Positions 34,542 through 43,682 of a stretch of 64,000 nucleotides of DNA are shown here, piece by piece. Both the position numbers and the translations under genes were made by a program. This DNA comes from Halonotius aquaticus (lineage in GTDB: Archaea > Halobacteriota > Halobacteria > Halobacteriales > Haloferacaceae): the NCBI RefSeq assembly GCF_003605575.1, contig NZ_QKNY01000009.1:1-64000 (forward strand), written 5' to 3'. Each line of letters opens with the position of its first letter. The first letter of the stretch is position 1. The notes below the pieces were generated by a model. It made no database searches. It saw only the letters and a program-made list of their open reading frames with translations, and was not told where the DNA came from.

Positions 34542-36086
34542 ATGACACCGGACACACCAACAGCAGACACCCCACGCACCGCTGACGTGCTCGTCGTCGG
34601 CTCCGGGATCGCCGGCTGTGCGGCCGCCCTCGCCGCCGCGCGCAAGGGCGAAGACGTGCTGCTCGTCACAAAGGCCAGCGAACCCGAAGACGCCGCCTCC
34701 GATTGGGCACAGGGCGGCATCGCCACCACTCGCGGCGACCCTGAATCACTCAAAGCCGACATTATCGACGCCAGCGCGGGCGTGGCCGACCCCGAAGCGG
34801 TCGACGTACTCGTCGAGCACGCCGCCGACGCCGTCCGCGACGTGTTGATCGAGACGCTGGGTGTCGAGTTCGACACCCTCGACGACGAGTACGACTTCGC
34901 ACAGGAGGCCGCCCACTCCGAGGATCGCATTCTCCATGTCGACGCCGCGACCGGCCAGCACGTCCTCCGGCCGTTTCTCTCGCATCTCGACGCGGTCGAC
35001 AACGTCGAGATCCTCGAATCGACGGCCGCCCTCGAACTCCTGCGCCACGAGGGCCGCGTCCACGGCGCGCTGCTCGATACCGAACCCGACGGCGAACCGG
35101 TCTTCGCCGGCGCGACCGTCCTCGCCACCGGCGGCATCGGCGACTGCTTCGAGCAGTCGACCAACCCGCCGGGCTCGACGGGTGACGGCATCGCTATGGC
35201 GTTTCTCGCCGGAGCCGAGGTCGAGGACATGGAGTACGTCCAGTTCCACCCGACCGCGGCCGATGTCGAGGAACCCTTCTTGCTGAGCGAGGCGGTACGC
35301 GGCGAGGGGGCGCTCCTTCGGAACGCTGATGGCGAGCGGTTCATGCCCGACTACCACGCCGACGCCGAACTCGCACCACGGGATGTCGTCGCCCGCGCCG
35401 TCCAAGACGAGATCGACGCGACTGGGGGCGTGACGCTCGATGTCAGCCCGCTGGAGCAACCCTTCGAAGAAGCGTTCCCAAATCTCGCTGACCGCTGTGC
35501 CGACCACGGGATCGATCCCGCCGACGGGATTCCGGTTGCACCCTGCGAGCACTTCCTCTGTGGCGGTGTCGCCGTCGACGACCACGGCCGCGCGACGCTG
35601 GACCGCCTCTATGCTGTCGGCGAGTGTGCACACACCGGCGTCCACGGCGCGAACCGACTCGCCTCGACGAGCCTACTGGAAGGCCTCGTGTGGGGCCTCC
35701 GCGCTGGCCGTGATGCAACGGGCTTCGAACCGGAAGCAATCGAGTACCAACGGCTCCAAAACAGCGATCCTGCGCTGCCTGACCGTTTTGCTGGTGAGAA
35801 GTTCCACCGACTGCGGCGCGTCGTCAGCGACGAACTTGGCCTTCGACGAACGAAAAGCGGGATCGACAGCGCGCGTGGACTCCTCCGGCGACTCAAAGGC
35901 GAAGTCGATGCCTACACCCGGACGCGAACTGCCCGGAGCCTCTATGAACTCCGGAACGCCACGGTCGTCGCCATCCTGATCGCCAACGCCGCTGCCGACA
36001 ACGACGAGAGCGTCGGCTGCCACTATCTCGTTGACGACGCGGCAGCGGAAAACGAATCGACAGCGGCAGCGACAAACGGGGACTGA
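34542..36086 (+). CDS. nadB: L-aspartate oxidase NadB
   Basis: NadB (514 aa) oxidises aspartate to iminoaspartate with FAD. The FAD motif VVGSGIAGCAAALAAA lies at residues 17-32. SDWAQGGIA, EYVQFHPTA and the late TGVHGANRLASTSLLEGLVWG confirm the fumarate-reductase/NadB family. It starts one base after nadA and its stop overlaps the nadC ATG, so it is in one operon. A C-terminal helical domain completes the usual length. Confidence 0.95.
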   Translation: MTPDTPTADTPRTADVLVVGSGIAGCAAALAAARKGEDVLLVTKASEPEDAASDWAQGGIATTRGDPESLKADIIDASAGVADPEAVDVLVEHAADAVRDVLIETLGVEFDTLDDEYDFAQEAAHSEDRILHVDAATGQHVLRPFLSHLDAVDNVEILESTAALELLRHEGRVHGALLDTEPDGEPVFAGATVLATGGIGDCFEQSTNPPGSTGDGIAMAFLAGAEVEDMEYVQFHPTAADVEEPFLLSEAVRGEGALLRNADGERFMPDYHADAELAPRDVVARAVQDEIDATGGVTLDVSPLEQPFEEAFPNLADRCADHGIDPADGIPVAPCEHFLCGGVAVDDHGRATLDRLYAVGECAHTGVHGANRLASTSLLEGLVWGLRAGRDATGFEPEAIEYQRLQNSDPALPDRFAGEKFHRLRRVVSDELGLRRTKSGIDSARGLLRRLKGEVDAYTRTRTARSLYELRNATVVAILIANAAADNDESVGCHYLVDDAAAENESTAAATNGD

Positions 36087-36904
36087 TGCTTACGGCCAGT
36101 CAGATCGACCGGTGGCTACAGGAGGATATCGGCCACCACGACGTGACCAACGACGTGGGCGGGGACACGCGTGGGCGACTCGTTGCTAAGGAATCCGGCG
36201 TTGCCGCCGGGATCGACGCGGCCGCAGCCGTGTTCGACCATCTTGACGTCGACGCCGACCGCGAGGTCAACGACGGCGACGCTATCGACGCTGGCGATGT
36301 CGTCCTGCAGACAAACGGGGCGGCCCAAGCGACGCTCCGGGCCGAACGCGTCGCGGTGAACCTTGCGGGCCACGCCTCGGGCGTCGCTACGAAGACACGC
36401 GAGGCTGTCGACCGGGCCGAACGCGTCGCCAGCGACGTGCGAATCGCCGGGACGCGAAAGACGACGCCTGGGCTGCGCGGGATCGAGAAACGTGCCGTCG
36501 TCGCTGGCGGCGGCGACAGCCATCGACTCGACCTCTCGCATATGGTGATGATCAAGGAGAACCACATCGCCGAGATGGGACTCGAACCCGCCGTCGAGCG
36601 GTTCCGCGAGCGCGTCTCGTTTGCGACGAAGCTCGAAGTCGAAGCCGAATCGACCGAGCAGGCCCGCCGTGCGGCCGCGGCGGGTGCCGATATCGTCCTG
36701 CTGGATAACATGACGCCGGGCGAAACCGCCGAAGCGGTCGACGCCCTCGCTGACGACACACCCGACGTGCTGACCGAAGCCAGCGGCGGCATCGCCCTCG
36801 ACGACGTCGCCGACTACGCCGCCACCGGCGTCGACATCATCTCGATGGGGTCGCTGACACACTCGGCTCCGAGCCTCGATTTCTCGTTCCGAACCGGTGA
36901 GTGA
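36086..36904 (+). CDS. nadC: Nicotinate-nucleotide pyrophosphorylase NadC
   Basis: NadC (272 aa) converts quinolinate and PRPP to nicotinate mononucleotide. The family motifs are present: LQEDIGHHDVTN near the N-terminus, AGTRKTTPGLRGIEKRAV, GGGDSHRLDLSHMVMIKENH, and the barrel end TEASGGIALDDVADYAATGVD. Its ATG overlaps the nadB stop (TGATG). The MOSC gene converges on it. Confidence 0.96.
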   Translation: MLTASQIDRWLQEDIGHHDVTNDVGGDTRGRLVAKESGVAAGIDAAAAVFDHLDVDADREVNDGDAIDAGDVVLQTNGAAQATLRAERVAVNLAGHASGVATKTREAVDRAERVASDVRIAGTRKTTPGLRGIEKRAVVAGGGDSHRLDLSHMVMIKENHIAEMGLEPAVERFRERVSFATKLEVEAESTEQARRAAAAGADIVLLDNMTPGETAEAVDALADDTPDVLTEASGGIALDDVADYAATGVDIISMGSLTHSAPSLDFSFRTGE

Positions 36905-36922
36905 GCGGCGTCGACACGCACG

Positions 36923-37774
36923 CTACTCGGCCGGTACGGATGTCTCGTCGGCTGGCACCGTTTTGTCGACTGTTAGCTCGTCACCGACAGCGATTGTCTC
37001 GCCCCAACTCGCCTCGGGAACTGCGGTGTTGACCATCAGCCGAAAATCGTGGTTGAACCAGTCGCCGCCGCTCCAGTCGGGCATCGTCGCCCGCCGCTGT
37101 GCGATGAACGTCTTGTTGAAGTCCTCGATCTCGTTGCCGGTGTCGGGATCACGGCTCGGGACGACACACCGCTGGCAGGGGTTGACCCCGAGGAAGTCGG
37201 CGTCGCCGATCGTGAATCGGACGCGGCTCTCGCGGTCGGCGAAGAGATGGTCTTCCCAAAACGGCGGTACGCCACCGAGGACGATATTCGGGCGGAGACG
37301 ACGACGCATCCCTGCTGGATCGACGCCGTCGAACCAGCCGGCGACGGTTTCGATCGTCGCTTCGCTGATGATCGTCGGCCCTGAAGCAGTGGTGTCGTCG
37401 GGGAAGCCACCCTCGTGGTTGTGGTCGAGCGTGACGGGGTAGCCGAACCACGCACGCAGCCAGTCGGTGAGGGCGGCCGTTTCGTCGTTGGCCACGGCTC
37501 CGAGTTCGAAGCGGCGTGGCTCTTGTTCCGGCGTCGACAACGTCACCGCCTCTGCGCGCGCTGTCTCGCCATCGTAGGCCGCACGGATCGGATGCACCTG
37601 CCGGTCGTTTTTTCCGTTGACGTAGTCGCCGTCGCCGTCAAACAGCGCGTACTCGCGGTCGCCGGCAAGCCCGCCGTTGGTGACAATCTCGACACGCTCG
37701 ACCGACCGTTCGTCGAGCGATTTGATCGGGTACATCAATATGTGTTCAACCGTCGCCGACTCCGGAGGGTGCAT
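36923..37774 (-). CDS. MOSC domain protein (mARC-like)
   Basis: This 283-aa protein has an N-terminal MOSC beta-barrel domain (VEHILMYPIKSL) and a MOSC domain with RLRPNIVLGG, and the cysteine motif NPCQRCVVPSRDPDTG that in mARC proteins holds the molybdenum cofactor. It may therefore be a molybdoenzyme reducing N-hydroxylated compounds, or a Moco carrier. The start at 37774 (MHPPESATVEHI) fits the family. Upstream extension is rejected. No molybdopterin genes are adjacent. Confidence 0.85.
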   Translation of the reverse strand: MHPPESATVEHILMYPIKSLDERSVERVEIVTNGGLAGDREYALFDGDGDYVNGKNDRQVHPIRAAYDGETARAEAVTLSTPEQEPRRFELGAVANDETAALTDWLRAWFGYPVTLDHNHEGGFPDDTTASGPTIISEATIETVAGWFDGVDPAGMRRRLRPNIVLGGVPPFWEDHLFADRESRVRFTIGDADFLGVNPCQRCVVPSRDPDTGNEIEDFNKTFIAQRRATMPDWSGGDWFNHDFRLMVNTAVPEASWGETIAVGDELTVDKTVPADETSVPAE

Positions 37775-37859
37775 GTCGGCAGGACAGCACACTGAATAGA
37801 AAATCCATCGGTTCAACCAAATATTCAGCGGCGTCGACGGGGACGCGTGAGCCGCTGGC

Positions 37860-38603
37860 TTACTCGTCGGCTTCGTCGGCGTCAAGGTCGATATCGGCGT
37901 CGTCGAAGATCTCCTCGATCTCGTCGACGCTCAGCGAGCGGTACCCCTCATCCGCAGAGAGAGTGGAGATACTGACTTCCTTCGGGCCGAGTTCATCAGT
38001 CGCAACGCGGAGCGCGCGTACCGCAAGCGCGAGGCCGTCGTCGTGGCTGATCTCGTCGTCCCATTCCTCTTCGAGGAATTCCTGGATGTCCGCACCGGAG
38101 CCACCGATGACCGTCGCCTTCCACTCGTTGGGGGTTCCCGAGGGGTCGGCCGCGAACAGCCGTGGCTCACCGTTGTCGATCCCGCCGATGAGCAGGGCTG
38201 CCCCGTACGGACGGGTGCCACCGCGCTGGGTATTTTCCTGAATGTGATCGGTGAGTCGCTTGGTGAGCGCCTCCACGTCGATCGGCTCGCCGTACCGGAG
38301 CTGGCTGACCTGGCCCTGCTGGCGGGCGAAGTCGATCAGCTGACGAGCATCGGCGACGTGGCCCGCGGAAGCCGCACCGACGTGATCGTCAATCTTATGC
38401 AGCTTTTCGATACTCTCGGATTCCATCAGCGAGGAGCCCGCGCGGCTCTGGGCGGCCAGCACGACGCCGTCGGCTGTTCGGATGCCGACGCTTGGCGCAC
38501 CACGAGAGACGGCTTCGCGGGCGTACTCAACCTGATAGATCCGACCGTCCGGCGAAAACAGTGACGTGCCGCGGTCGTAGGCCTGCTGGTCGTTCCCTCT
38601 CAT
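37860..38603 (-). CDS. psmA: Proteasome alpha subunit (divergent paralogue possible)
   Basis: This 247-aa alpha-type subunit has the gate-forming N-terminus YDRGTSLFSPDGR and the alpha signature QVEYAREAV. It also has the Lys (K67, in ESIEKLH) used by PAN to dock at the ring, and the RPYGAALLIGGID and DPSGT motifs. Residues 50-60 (AAQSRAGSSLM) differ from the usual VDKRIRSPLM of archaeal alpha subunits, so this may be the second (PsmA2-type) paralogue found in some haloarchaea. No beta subunit lies nearby. Confidence 0.9.
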   Translation of the reverse strand: MRGNDQQAYDRGTSLFSPDGRIYQVEYAREAVSRGAPSVGIRTADGVVLAAQSRAGSSLMESESIEKLHKIDDHVGAASAGHVADARQLIDFARQQGQVSQLRYGEPIDVEALTKRLTDHIQENTQRGGTRPYGAALLIGGIDNGEPRLFAADPSGTPNEWKATVIGGSGADIQEFLEEEWDDEISHDDGLALAVRALRVATDELGPKEVSISTLSADEGYRSLSVDEIEEIFDDADIDLDADEADE

Positions 38604-38747
38604 CGCTGTCCTCCAAACCGGCGACCAACTGCGTACTGATTCATCTGTCACCACCTAAGAGACCGATAGGAAAAACCCTTGCTACCCATTCCGGGGCACT
38701 GCCCGCTGGTCGCTGTCGCACCCTGCGGCTGTCCCGACTGCCACCGA

Positions 38748-38924
38748 TCAGCCGGCCCAGCCACCCGGCATATCGCCGTCGACGCGCTCACGCCATAGCT
38801 CGAAGGCCTCGTTGCACTCAGGGTGTGACTCGATGTGTTCCATGAAGCCGGCGCCGGCGGAGCCGATAGGTCGCTCACAGAACGGACAGCGGTTGGGCTC
38901 GACGGAATTGGTAGCTGTTGCCAT
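38748..38924 (-). CDS. Small zinc-finger protein (haloarchaeal)
   Basis: This 58-aa protein carries a CPFC...HIESHPEC pattern (Cys13, Cys16, then HxxxH and C), the spacing of a C2H2-type zinc finger, here with the residues MEHIESHPECNEAFELW. It may bind nucleic acid or protein. The family is small and haloarchaeal. The start at 38924 is chosen because upstream residues are not part of the finger. Confidence 0.75.
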   Translation of the reverse strand: MATATNSVEPNRCPFCERPIGSAGAGFMEHIESHPECNEAFELWRERVDGDMPGGWAG

Positions 38925-39107
38925 ACCACATGCTTTGTCGCCAGCCATATAACGATTGTGCACGATCAATCGATCTTTCTGACGAAACAGCTCCGATAAA
39001 TCGAGTTCGGCGTGAGAAACAGCAGCCCACCAGACAGCACTTCACAAGGGCAACACCGCTGAGCCGCCAGCCGGTAGCTCTTCCATCCAGCATGCGAAAG
39101 GGTGGGT

Positions 39108-39530
39108 ATGAACGAACGACGAAAACACAAACTCGCCGACACCGCCCAACAGATCGTCGGCGGGTTTCTGCTGGCCGGGCCATTCGTCGTCACCGAGGAA
39201 GTGTGGTCGCTCGCTCGCAATATGACGCCGCTGCACAGCATCGTCCTCATCGGTGCCGTGATGGCGATCGGCTACGGCGGTCTCTACGGTGCGGACAACG
39301 ATCGTGATCCACGACGCGAGGCAGCGATCGCTGGCGTCCCGATCCGCTTCATCTCGGTGTTACTCGTTGCCTTCGGCTCTGTCGGCGCGCTTGCCATCGC
39401 GATTACCGCACCGGCTGTGTTCCTGAGCGATCTTGAGCCGGCAGCCCGCGCAGCAGTCACCGTCCGAGCGATCAGCATCGCGGCTGTGTTTAGCGTTGTT
39501 GGGGCTGTAACGACCGATAGCCTCTTTTGA
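39108..39530 (+). CDS. DUF2391-like integral membrane protein
   Basis: This 140-aa protein has four hydrophobic segments and a charged N-terminus (MNERRKHKLADTAQQIVGG). It resembles the DUF2391 membrane protein family of unknown function. The start at 39108 is the second possible start; the first, GTG six bases earlier, adds two residues. It is divergent from the small zinc-finger gene and converges with the histidine-kinase gene. Confidence 0.75.
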   Translation: MNERRKHKLADTAQQIVGGFLLAGPFVVTEEVWSLARNMTPLHSIVLIGAVMAIGYGGLYGADNDRDPRREAAIAGVPIRFISVLLVAFGSVGALAIAITAPAVFLSDLEPAARAAVTVRAISIAAVFSVVGAVTTDSLF

Positions 39531-39554
39531 GATGGTGTGGCGGCCGCCGGTGGG

Positions 39555-40976
39555 TCAGTCGATATCCGGATCGTAGATCTGGAGTTCGACAACAAATATC
39601 GCCCCGGTTGGCTCGGCGTCTTCAACCCAGATCTCGCCGTTGTACTGATCGACCAGTTTCGAGACGAGATAGAGCCCGATCCCCGAGCCCGGGCTTTCGG
39701 CGCCCTTGCGACCCTTCTCGAATACAGCCTCCTTCTCGCTGTCAGGAATCCCCGGCCCGTTGTCGGCGATCCGGAGGACGATCGTCGTGGCCGTCCGGTC
39801 GGCAGTGATCTCGATCGCAGGGGCGTCGGTATCGTTGTGCCGGATCGCATTCGTGAGGAGGTTGCCGACCACCGATGACAGCAGTTCGTTCGCTCGAACG
39901 ACGGCGTCGATCTCGTCGCCGACGGTGATCGTTACGTCGTCGTGTTTTGAGCGAAGCTTGCTCACCTCAGTGTCGACGATTGCGCCAAGGTCGATCGCTT
40001 CGAGGTCAACGGTGGTCGTTCCCTCGATCGAGTCGACGAAGTCCTTGGCGATCTGGGCGAGTTCTGCGATATGGTCACTCGTTTCTCTGATCCGCTCGAC
40101 CATCTCGATGGCCGCTGGATCGGTGTGATCCGGGAGGACGCCTGCCCACCCGGAGATGACGTTGACATCGTTTTTGATGTCGTGGCTGACGATCCGGTTA
40201 ATGAAGGTGAGTTCCTCTTTTTTGCGGCGGAGTTCCTCTTCGTTGTGTTTCTGGAGGGTGATCTCACGGGTGACGATCTGTACCGAATCCTCCTCGCTGC
40301 CGGTCTCCAGCGGAACCACGATGTTGTGAAAATGCCGGAGGCCGATGCTGTCCTGAAACGTCACAACGCTGCCGGCGGTAATCGCTCGTTGACCCTGTGT
40401 GCGGCGGTTTTCGGCAACATCCTCGGGCAGAATCGAGGACAATTGCTGGCCAACAAGCTCGTCGGTGGTGGTGTTGAACGCCCGCGCCATCGTCTCATTT
40501 GCGGCCAAGATCGTCCCATCGAGTCGCACCTGGCTGATCTCGTCGGGGGCGTTGGCGACGAGGCGTTCGTATTTCTGCTGGGTGCGGTGTCTATCGACGA
40601 CGTTATCGATACGGTTGGCCAGCAGTTTGAGCGCGTCAGCCTCGTTGATATCCTGTTTGAGGATGTACTCGTCGACGCCCTTGCGGATCGCGCGACTGGC
40701 GACTGTCTCATCGCCCTCGCTGGTGACCAAAATAAAGGGGACATCGGTTTTGTCGACAATGGCATCATACAGCTCCAAGCCGGTGAGATCCGGCATCTGG
40801 TAGTCGCTCACGATACAGTCGACCGTGCCCTCGGCGGCGATCGACACCGCCTCCCGAGGATCGGTGACAGCGGTCGTTGCCATCCCGTGTTCCTCGCTGA
40901 GCGTCTCGGCGACCAGGGTGGCAAAGAACTCACTGTCGTCGACAACGAGTATCGAGAGCGATTCGTGTCTCACCAT
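39555..40976 (-). CDS. Receiver-PAS-histidine kinase hybrid
   Basis: This 473-aa protein has, in order, a CheY-type receiver (Asp58 phospho-acceptor in SDYQMPDLTG), a PAS domain (about residues 140-250), a histidine phosphotransfer helix with SHDIKNDVNVISGWAG, and a HATPase_c domain (NAIRHND, IADNGPGIP, GSGIGLYLV). It is soluble, so it senses an intracellular cue. The start at 40976 (MVRHESLSILVVDDSEF) is chosen. A longer upstream frame lacks protein character. Confidence 0.93.
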   Translation of the reverse strand: MVRHESLSILVVDDSEFFATLVAETLSEEHGMATTAVTDPREAVSIAAEGTVDCIVSDYQMPDLTGLELYDAIVDKTDVPFILVTSEGDETVASRAIRKGVDEYILKQDINEADALKLLANRIDNVVDRHRTQQKYERLVANAPDEISQVRLDGTILAANETMARAFNTTTDELVGQQLSSILPEDVAENRRTQGQRAITAGSVVTFQDSIGLRHFHNIVVPLETGSEEDSVQIVTREITLQKHNEEELRRKKEELTFINRIVSHDIKNDVNVISGWAGVLPDHTDPAAIEMVERIRETSDHIAELAQIAKDFVDSIEGTTTVDLEAIDLGAIVDTEVSKLRSKHDDVTITVGDEIDAVVRANELLSSVVGNLLTNAIRHNDTDAPAIEITADRTATTIVLRIADNGPGIPDSEKEAVFEKGRKGAESPGSGIGLYLVSKLVDQYNGEIWVEDAEPTGAIFVVELQIYDPDID

Positions 40977-41082
40977 GTGGGTGGTTTGTAGTCGTAGCGT
41001 GTCGGCGGGTTTAATTCTGCAGGTGTGGGTGTCGATCGCGATAGTAAGATAGAGCGATACGACCAACCAACATGCTACCCAA

Positions 41083-41156
41083 AGCCGGAGGAGGGAATTG
41101 AACCCTCGGCCTAATCCTTACGAAGGATTCGCTCTGCCAGGCTGAGCTACTCCGGC
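41083..41156 (-). tRNA. tRNA-Thr (anticodon CGT)
   Basis: A 74-base cloverleaf is readable on the minus strand: acceptor GCCGGAG/CTCCGGC, D stem GCTC/GAGC, anticodon stem AATCC/GGATT with loop TTCGTAA, T stem GAGGG/CCCTC with loop TTCAATT, and discriminator T. The anticodon CGT reads ACG (threonine). No intron and no encoded CCA are seen. Confidence 0.95.
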
Positions 41157-41245
41157 ACGCCGTCCGTGGCTACTTCCTCGTTGCGTGATTGCAGAAATAA
41201 GGGTTGCGAAACAGCCGCCGCGCCGTCGGTGGTCTCGACGCCGGC

Positions 41246-41812
41246 TCAGTCGTCGCCCATCGCGTCAATGATCTCGACTTCGCCGTCTTCGACGGTCACG
41301 TTGATCAACGTCTTGACGTGGTAGTCAGTTTCATCAAGCTCGTTCGGGCCGGCCTTCTTGATCACCGCGACCACATCGGCGATCTCCGTGCCGATCTCGG
41401 TCAGCGCATCGAGGATGGCCGCCATCGTCCCACCGGTCGAGAGCACGTCGTCAAGGACGAGCACGCGGTCGCCGGGCTCGACATCGTTGATGTACATCTC
41501 CGATTCGGAGTAGCCGGTCTGTTTCGACAGCGACACCTCACCGTCAAGCCCGTAGGAACGTTTCCGGATGACGACCAGCGGGATATCGGTCATCAGCGAA
41601 ACGGCCGTCGAGATGTGGATGCCCATCGCCGCCGGCGTGACGATCTTGTCGACGTTTTCGATCTCGGCCTTCCGAATAATTCGGATGACAATCTCCCGCA
41701 GCAGTTCGGGGCGCAGCATTGGTACCCCGTCGCTGATCGGATGGACGAAATACTCGTAGTCGCCCTTTTCGATGATCGGTGCGTCGAGAAGCGACTGCTG
41801 CAAGCGATCCAT
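41246..41812 (-). CDS. hpt: Hypoxanthine/adenine phosphoribosyltransferase-like (HGPRTase family)
   Basis: This 188-aa protein belongs to the archaeal purine phosphoribosyltransferase family. The PRPP-binding motif is [16 protein letters not shown] (about residues 117-132), and [14 protein letters not shown] and [13 protein letters not shown] are also typical. It salvages hypoxanthine, guanine or adenine to nucleotides. Which base is preferred cannot be told. It is divergent from the 88-aa gene at 41935. Confidence 0.9.
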   Translation of the reverse strand: MDRLQQSLLDAPIIEKGDYEYFVHPISDGVPMLRPELLREIVIRIIRKAEIENVDKIVTPAAMGIHISTAVSLMTDIPLVVIRKRSYGLDGEVSLSKQTGYSESEMYINDVEPGDRVLVLDDVLSTGGTMAAILDALTEIGTEIADVVAVIKKAGPNELDETDYHVKTLINVTVEDGEVEIIDAMGDD

Positions 41813-41934
41813 ACCACTTCTTCACCAGACGAGACCTAAAGATGACGATCCTCCCAGCGAGGCGCGAGCGACGCCGGGGGTGGCCGGATCACCCGCATCG
41901 AAGCCATTAACAGCCAGCCAGTCGAAGCCCGGGT

Positions 41935-42201
41935 ATGCAACATCTCATCGTCACCGGCGACCCCGGTATCCGCAAGGGCGCGATCATCGACTACGATGGG
42001 CGCGAGCAGATCTGTTTTGCGATCCAGCGACAGGGCGACTGGCACGGCCCCGATGAGGTACAGCTGTGGTGTACGATCGGCACCGAAGACGAACGCGAAA
42101 CCTTCGAGAAACGGGAGTACGTCCCCAACTGGCTCGATGTCGACACCATCGACGCCGAGTCACTTGAGGTCATCCAGGCGAACAACGAACTGTCCGTCTA
42201 A
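41935..42201 (+). CDS. HAH_0734-family haloarchaeal protein
   Basis: This 88-aa protein matches the short haloarchaeal family named after Haloarcula HAH_0734, of unknown function. It begins MQHLIVTGDPGIRKGAII, has several strand-like segments and ends in an acidic tail. No catalytic motif is recognisable. It converges on the frameshifted gene. Confidence 0.8.
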   Translation: MQHLIVTGDPGIRKGAIIDYDGREQICFAIQRQGDWHGPDEVQLWCTIGTEDERETFEKREYVPNWLDVDTIDAESLEVIQANNELSV

Positions 42202-42228
42202 CCACCGAGCGGTTCGATCGTGTGCCGA

Positions 42229-42725
42229 TCAGGCAGCCGCGCCGAACATACCAGCGAGGTTCATCGCCTGCTTGGCGATAAACACTTTTACCTTGTCGAT
42301 CGTCCCCGCGCCTTCGATCGTGATCTCGCCGCTATCGTAGGCCTGGTTGAACGTCGCGACCGGATCCGCAGCCGTGTAGAGCGAACAGGCCGTCTGGCGG
42401 TCGGTCTTGACGATCACGTTCGGGTTCTCGGCCTCGCCGAGTTCGACTGACGTGATCGCTAAGGAGCCGTCAGCCTGTAGGGTGTAATACTTCTGGGAGC
42501 GTTCTCGACCTGTAGTTCGGTGGTGTTGGATGCCGCAACCGAACCCACCATTGACGGGACGGCGTCGGTGTTGTCGTTGTACACAGCAACGACCTGATCA
42601 ATCTGTATTTCACCCGTCTCGCCACCACAGGTAATCGGTGGATTTGACTGGGCACTAACCGAGCCGGTGACGCCAGCAACGAGTGCGACGACGACCACCA
42701 GCGTCACAAAGAGTGTTCGATGCAT
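42229..42725 (-). pseudogene. Frameshifted secreted protein gene
   Basis: Two frames join into one logical protein. The first (42725 down to about 42490) encodes a signal peptide MHRTLFVTLVVVVALVAGV with a cut after VSA, then a domain ending VENAP. The second frame continues KYYTLQADGSLAITSVELGEA and ends at 42229. Near 42490 the coding strand reads GCTCCCAGAAGTAT; adding one C to the CCC run restores one frame, giving APQKYY. A single-base deletion there is the simplest explanation. The intact protein would be about 165 aa with a basic, helical C-terminus. I do not recognise the family. Confidence 0.75.
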
Positions 42726-42815
42726 ACTGTATCATTTGGCTGCAGTCATAATTGCATTTTGTCAAATTATCGCCGCGTCCAGCCGTTCGAAATCGCCAAT
42801 CTGGAGCCACACCAA

Positions 42816-43334
42816 TCAGTCTGTCAGCTCGCCGTCGATGTACTTCTCGGTGAGCGGGTCAGCCTCGGGAACCCGACCGTACTCCGCGAACCGAGCATAC
42901 AGGATCCAGTAGTACGCCGGATTGTGTTCGTCCTCAGTCGCCGGGAGGCTCTGGACGGTGTTGACGATGGGATCGATACTTTCGACCAGTTCGTCGGCGT
43001 CGAGCTCGCCGCTGATTCCCCCTGCCGCATCGCGGTAGGCGGTGGCTAGCTTCTCGGTGGCAATCACCCCAAAGTACGCGAAATCGACCTCGGGGCGTGT
43101 ATCGGTAGCGACGTAATCCTCGAAGACCGGTTCGTACTCCTCAGGGTCGAGGAAGTCGTCGGGCGCATACCGCGCGCAATGAGTACAAAGCGTTGCGATG
43201 TTGTCGGGATCGTCGCGGCCATCGAACGCCAATGGAACGATATAGTGGTCGACCATCTCCTCGGGGGAACCCTGCTGGCCGCACTTCTCGCAGGCGACCA
43301 AATCATGGGCAGTGGTATCAGTCCCCGCAGACAT
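42816..43334 (-). CDS. HNH-type endonuclease-like protein
   Basis: This 172-aa protein has an HNH-like zinc module near its start: CEKCGQQG, DHYIVPLAFDGRDDPDN and CTHC. The DH and DN residues match the H-N-H consensus for metal-dependent nucleases. The rest is an alpha-helical acidic domain. The start at 43334 (MSAGTDTT) is used. Its target is unknown. No phage or restriction genes are adjacent. Confidence 0.8.
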   Translation of the reverse strand: MSAGTDTTAHDLVACEKCGQQGSPEEMVDHYIVPLAFDGRDDPDNIATLCTHCARYAPDDFLDPEEYEPVFEDYVATDTRPEVDFAYFGVIATEKLATAYRDAAGGISGELDADELVESIDPIVNTVQSLPATEDEHNPAYYWILYARFAEYGRVPEADPLTEKYIDGELTD

Positions 43335-43447
43335 ATTCAAGAGTACGAAGCCCACGGTATTTAGTTATACTTGGAGACGCCCTCACACACAGCCATGGTG
43401 GGCCTGCTCACGACCCGGCAGCCGCTCCCAGTGGCCGCCCCGCTCGC

Positions 43448-43564
43448 TCATCGGGAGAGCATCCAGAGAAAGCCGATGACGGCGACGATGATGATGATAA
43501 CGACAACACCCGTAAGGACGACAACCTCCTGTGTCGCCGCCGGGTTCGCTGACTCACCGATCAT
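43448..43564 (-). CDS. Small single-span membrane protein
   Basis: This 38-aa frame begins MIGESANPAATQEVV and has one strongly hydrophobic helix (VVIIIIVAVIGFLWML). A TATA-like box (TTTTATCA on the minus strand, about 25-30 bases upstream of 43564) supports a leaderless start. The upstream in-frame part is not protein-like. Similar tiny membrane proteins are common in haloarchaea. No function can be given. Confidence 0.5.
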   Translation of the reverse strand: MIGESANPAATQEVVVLTGVVVIIIIVAVIGFLWMLSR

Positions 43565-43682
43565 ACGACGCCCAACAGCCGGGAGTGATAAAACTGTACG
43601 CCCTGGCAGTGGTCGCAGGTCGGCAGTGCTACCGGGGCAGCGATCAACAGAAAATCGACAACAGAACAACGGTAAGCGAGAT

